A stretch of DNA of 6,360 nucleotides from Candidatus Geoarchaeota archaeon (GTDB taxonomy: Archaea; Thermoproteota; Thermoprotei; Gearchaeales; WAQG01), in contig WAQG01000171.1 in assembly GCA_015520395.1 (NCBI GenBank), positions 1 through 6,360 on the forward strand. The letters are read 5' to 3'. Below, in pieces: positions 5,626 to 6,360 of this stretch. Both the position numbers and the translations under genes were made by a program. Numbering within the stretch: the first letter of the stretch is position 1; each line of letters begins with the position of its first letter. The notes under the pieces are model-generated. The model did not search any database. It had not been told where the DNA came from and was given only the letters and a program-made list of their open reading frames with translations.

Positions 5626-5790
5626 ATGGCCCACATCCATAAGATGTACGAGTATGACTACAAGACGGGCACGATAAAGCCGAAGAACAAGAAGTGTCCA
5701 AGATGCGGCTCATACATGGCTCTGCACAAGAAGCCCGTTCCAAGGTGGCACTGCGGACAGTGCGGATACACTGAGTTCATACAGGGTTAG
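5626..5790 (+). CDS. rps27ae: Small-subunit ribosomal protein S27ae (eS31), 54 residues
   Basis: This small gene is easily missed by length cut-offs. It encodes 54 residues beginning MAHIHKMYEYD, with a zinc ribbon formed by Cys24-x2-Cys27 and Cys43-x2-Cys46, the sequence KKCPRCGSYMALH, and the family ending RWHCGQCGYTEFIQG. In eukaryotes S27a is made as a ubiquitin fusion; here it is free, as is usual in archaea. ATG 5626 comes two bases after the rps24e stop and has a strong ribosome binding site, GGAGGGTGAG (5611-5620), five bases upstream within the end of rps24e. It follows rps24e and precedes kae1, the standard archaeal order. Confidence 0.95.
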   Translation: MAHIHKMYEYDYKTGTIKPKNKKCPRCGSYMALHKKPVPRWHCGQCGYTEFIQG

Positions 5791-5798
5791 AGGGGGCC

Positions 5799-6360
5799 TT
5801 GAAGGCTGGGCTAGGTATCGAGAGTACTGCCCACACCTTTGGCGTGGGAGTGGTCTCACTAGATGGTAGAATACTTTCAGAGGTTCGCTCAGTCTACCGC
5901 CCGGCTAGCGGGGGAATACACCCGAGGGAGGCGTCCAGACACCACGTCTCAGTTGCAGTCCGTGTTTTGAGGGAGGCGATAAAGGAGGCTGGAGTGGGGC
6001 TCAGCGACCTCGCGTTTATAGCTGTTGCTCTGGGGCCCGGGATGGGGCCCTGCCTTAGGGTTGGGGCTACCGTTGCAAGAACCCTAGCCTTGCGCCTAAA
6101 CCTCCCCCTGGTTCCAGTTAACCATGGAGTCGCCCACATCGAGATAGCCAGGTACATGACCGGCACCAAGGATCCATTGGTCGTCTTTGTTTCGGGTGGA
6201 AGCACGATGATAGTTGCCTACTCGGGAGGCCGCTACAGGATTTTTGGAGAGACCCTCGATCTCCCGTTGGGGAACCTCCTCGACTCGTTCGGCGAGGAGC
6301 TGGGCTTCCCACACCCCGGCCTGGTAAAAGTTGAGGAGATGGCTAGGAGGGGGAAAAGGC
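5799..6360 (+). CDS. kae1: tRNA t6A threonylcarbamoyltransferase Kae1 (KEOPS subunit), 3' truncated
   Basis: Kae1 is the catalytic subunit of the KEOPS complex. It transfers threonylcarbamoyl from its AMP conjugate to A37 of tRNAs that read ANN codons. The first 187 residues are present and the frame runs off the right edge; the family is about 325-340 residues, or longer when fused to the kinase Bud32. The ASKHA fold is clear: GIESTAHTFGVGVVS (6-20), GGIHPREASRHH (38-49), ALGPGMGPCLRVGA (77-90), the metal motif His109-x3-His113 in VNHGVAHIEI, and FVSGGST (130-136). TTG 5799 aligns with the family N terminus and lies eight bases after rps27ae, but the GGGGG before it is unusually close. Residue 130 is Phe where Pyrococcus Kae1 has the metal-contacting Tyr. 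Whether Bud32 is fused cannot be seen. Confidence 0.94.
   Translation, partial: MKAGLGIESTAHTFGVGVVSLDGRILSEVRSVYRPASGGIHPREASRHHVSVAVRVLREAIKEAGVGLSDLAFIAVALGPGMGPCLRVGATVARTLALRLNLPLVPVNHGVAHIEIARYMTGTKDPLVVFVSGGSTMIVAYSGGRYRIFGETLDLPLGNLLDSFGEELGFPHPGLVKVEEMARRGKR

Noticed and set aside
6029..6056. Repeated GGGGCCC words in kae1
   Set aside because: They encode the conserved glycine- and proline-rich LGPGMGP loop, so protein constraint and GC-rich codons explain them.
5894..6205. Long - strand open frames opposite kae1
   Set aside because: They mirror the GC-rich kae1 frame, and their products resemble no family known to me.
1..6360. A novel defence, mobile or other accessory system
   Set aside because: All coding sequence is accounted for by ten recognisable housekeeping genes. 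No CRISPR-like repeats, transposase, integrase, toxin-antitoxin pair, tRNA or rRNA was found.

Overview
This window is an archaeal housekeeping cluster for translation and transcription. All ten genes are on the + strand. The markers are archaeal or eukaryotic in type: aIF5B, aIF2 gamma, ribosomal proteins S6e, S24e and S27ae, RNA polymerase subunit Rpo7/RpoE1, Spt4, an Fcf1-type PIN protein, an archaeal GTP-dependent dephospho-CoA kinase and Kae1. Arg is mostly AGG, Ile is often ATA, the coding strand is purine-rich, and TTG and GTG starts are frequent. Together these suggest a thermophilic archaeon, perhaps of the TACK group, but I cannot place it more precisely. aIF2 gamma reads closer to my recollection of Pyrococcus than of Sulfolobus.

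Layout: 1-1646 is aIF5B with its 5' end outside the window. After a 65-base gap comes rps6e (GTG start at 1712, end 2191). After 68 bases comes aIF2 gamma (2260-3537), followed with no gap by the PIN gene (3538-3930). After a 52-base gap comes a tight run: rpoE1 (3983-4534), spt4 (4540-4749), dephospho-CoA kinase (4753-5331), rps24e (5324-5623), a 54-residue rps27ae (5626-5790) and kae1 (5799 to the window end, 3' truncated). Junctions within this run are 2-8 bases or a short overlap.

Only the three larger gaps look like promoters. Each holds a TATA-like element of the form GCT(T)AA-N-TTT whose 3' end lies 36-37 bases before the chosen start codon. The likely transcription units are the tail of an upstream infB unit, rps6e alone, aIF2 gamma plus PIN, and the rpoE1-to-kae1 run. 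Read-through between them is possible.

The genes cover initiator tRNA delivery (aIF2 gamma), subunit joining (aIF5B), small-subunit proteins and probably rRNA processing (S6e, S24e, S27ae, PIN), RNA polymerase and its elongation factor (Rpo7, Spt4), tRNA t6A modification (Kae1) and the last step of CoA synthesis. I recognise this as a conserved archaeal gene neighbourhood and see no mobile element, CRISPR array, tRNA, rRNA or novel multi-gene system. The points worth a second look are fine-scale: promoter architecture, inverted and direct repeats in the gaps, and unusual residues in Kae1, aIF2 gamma and S6e.
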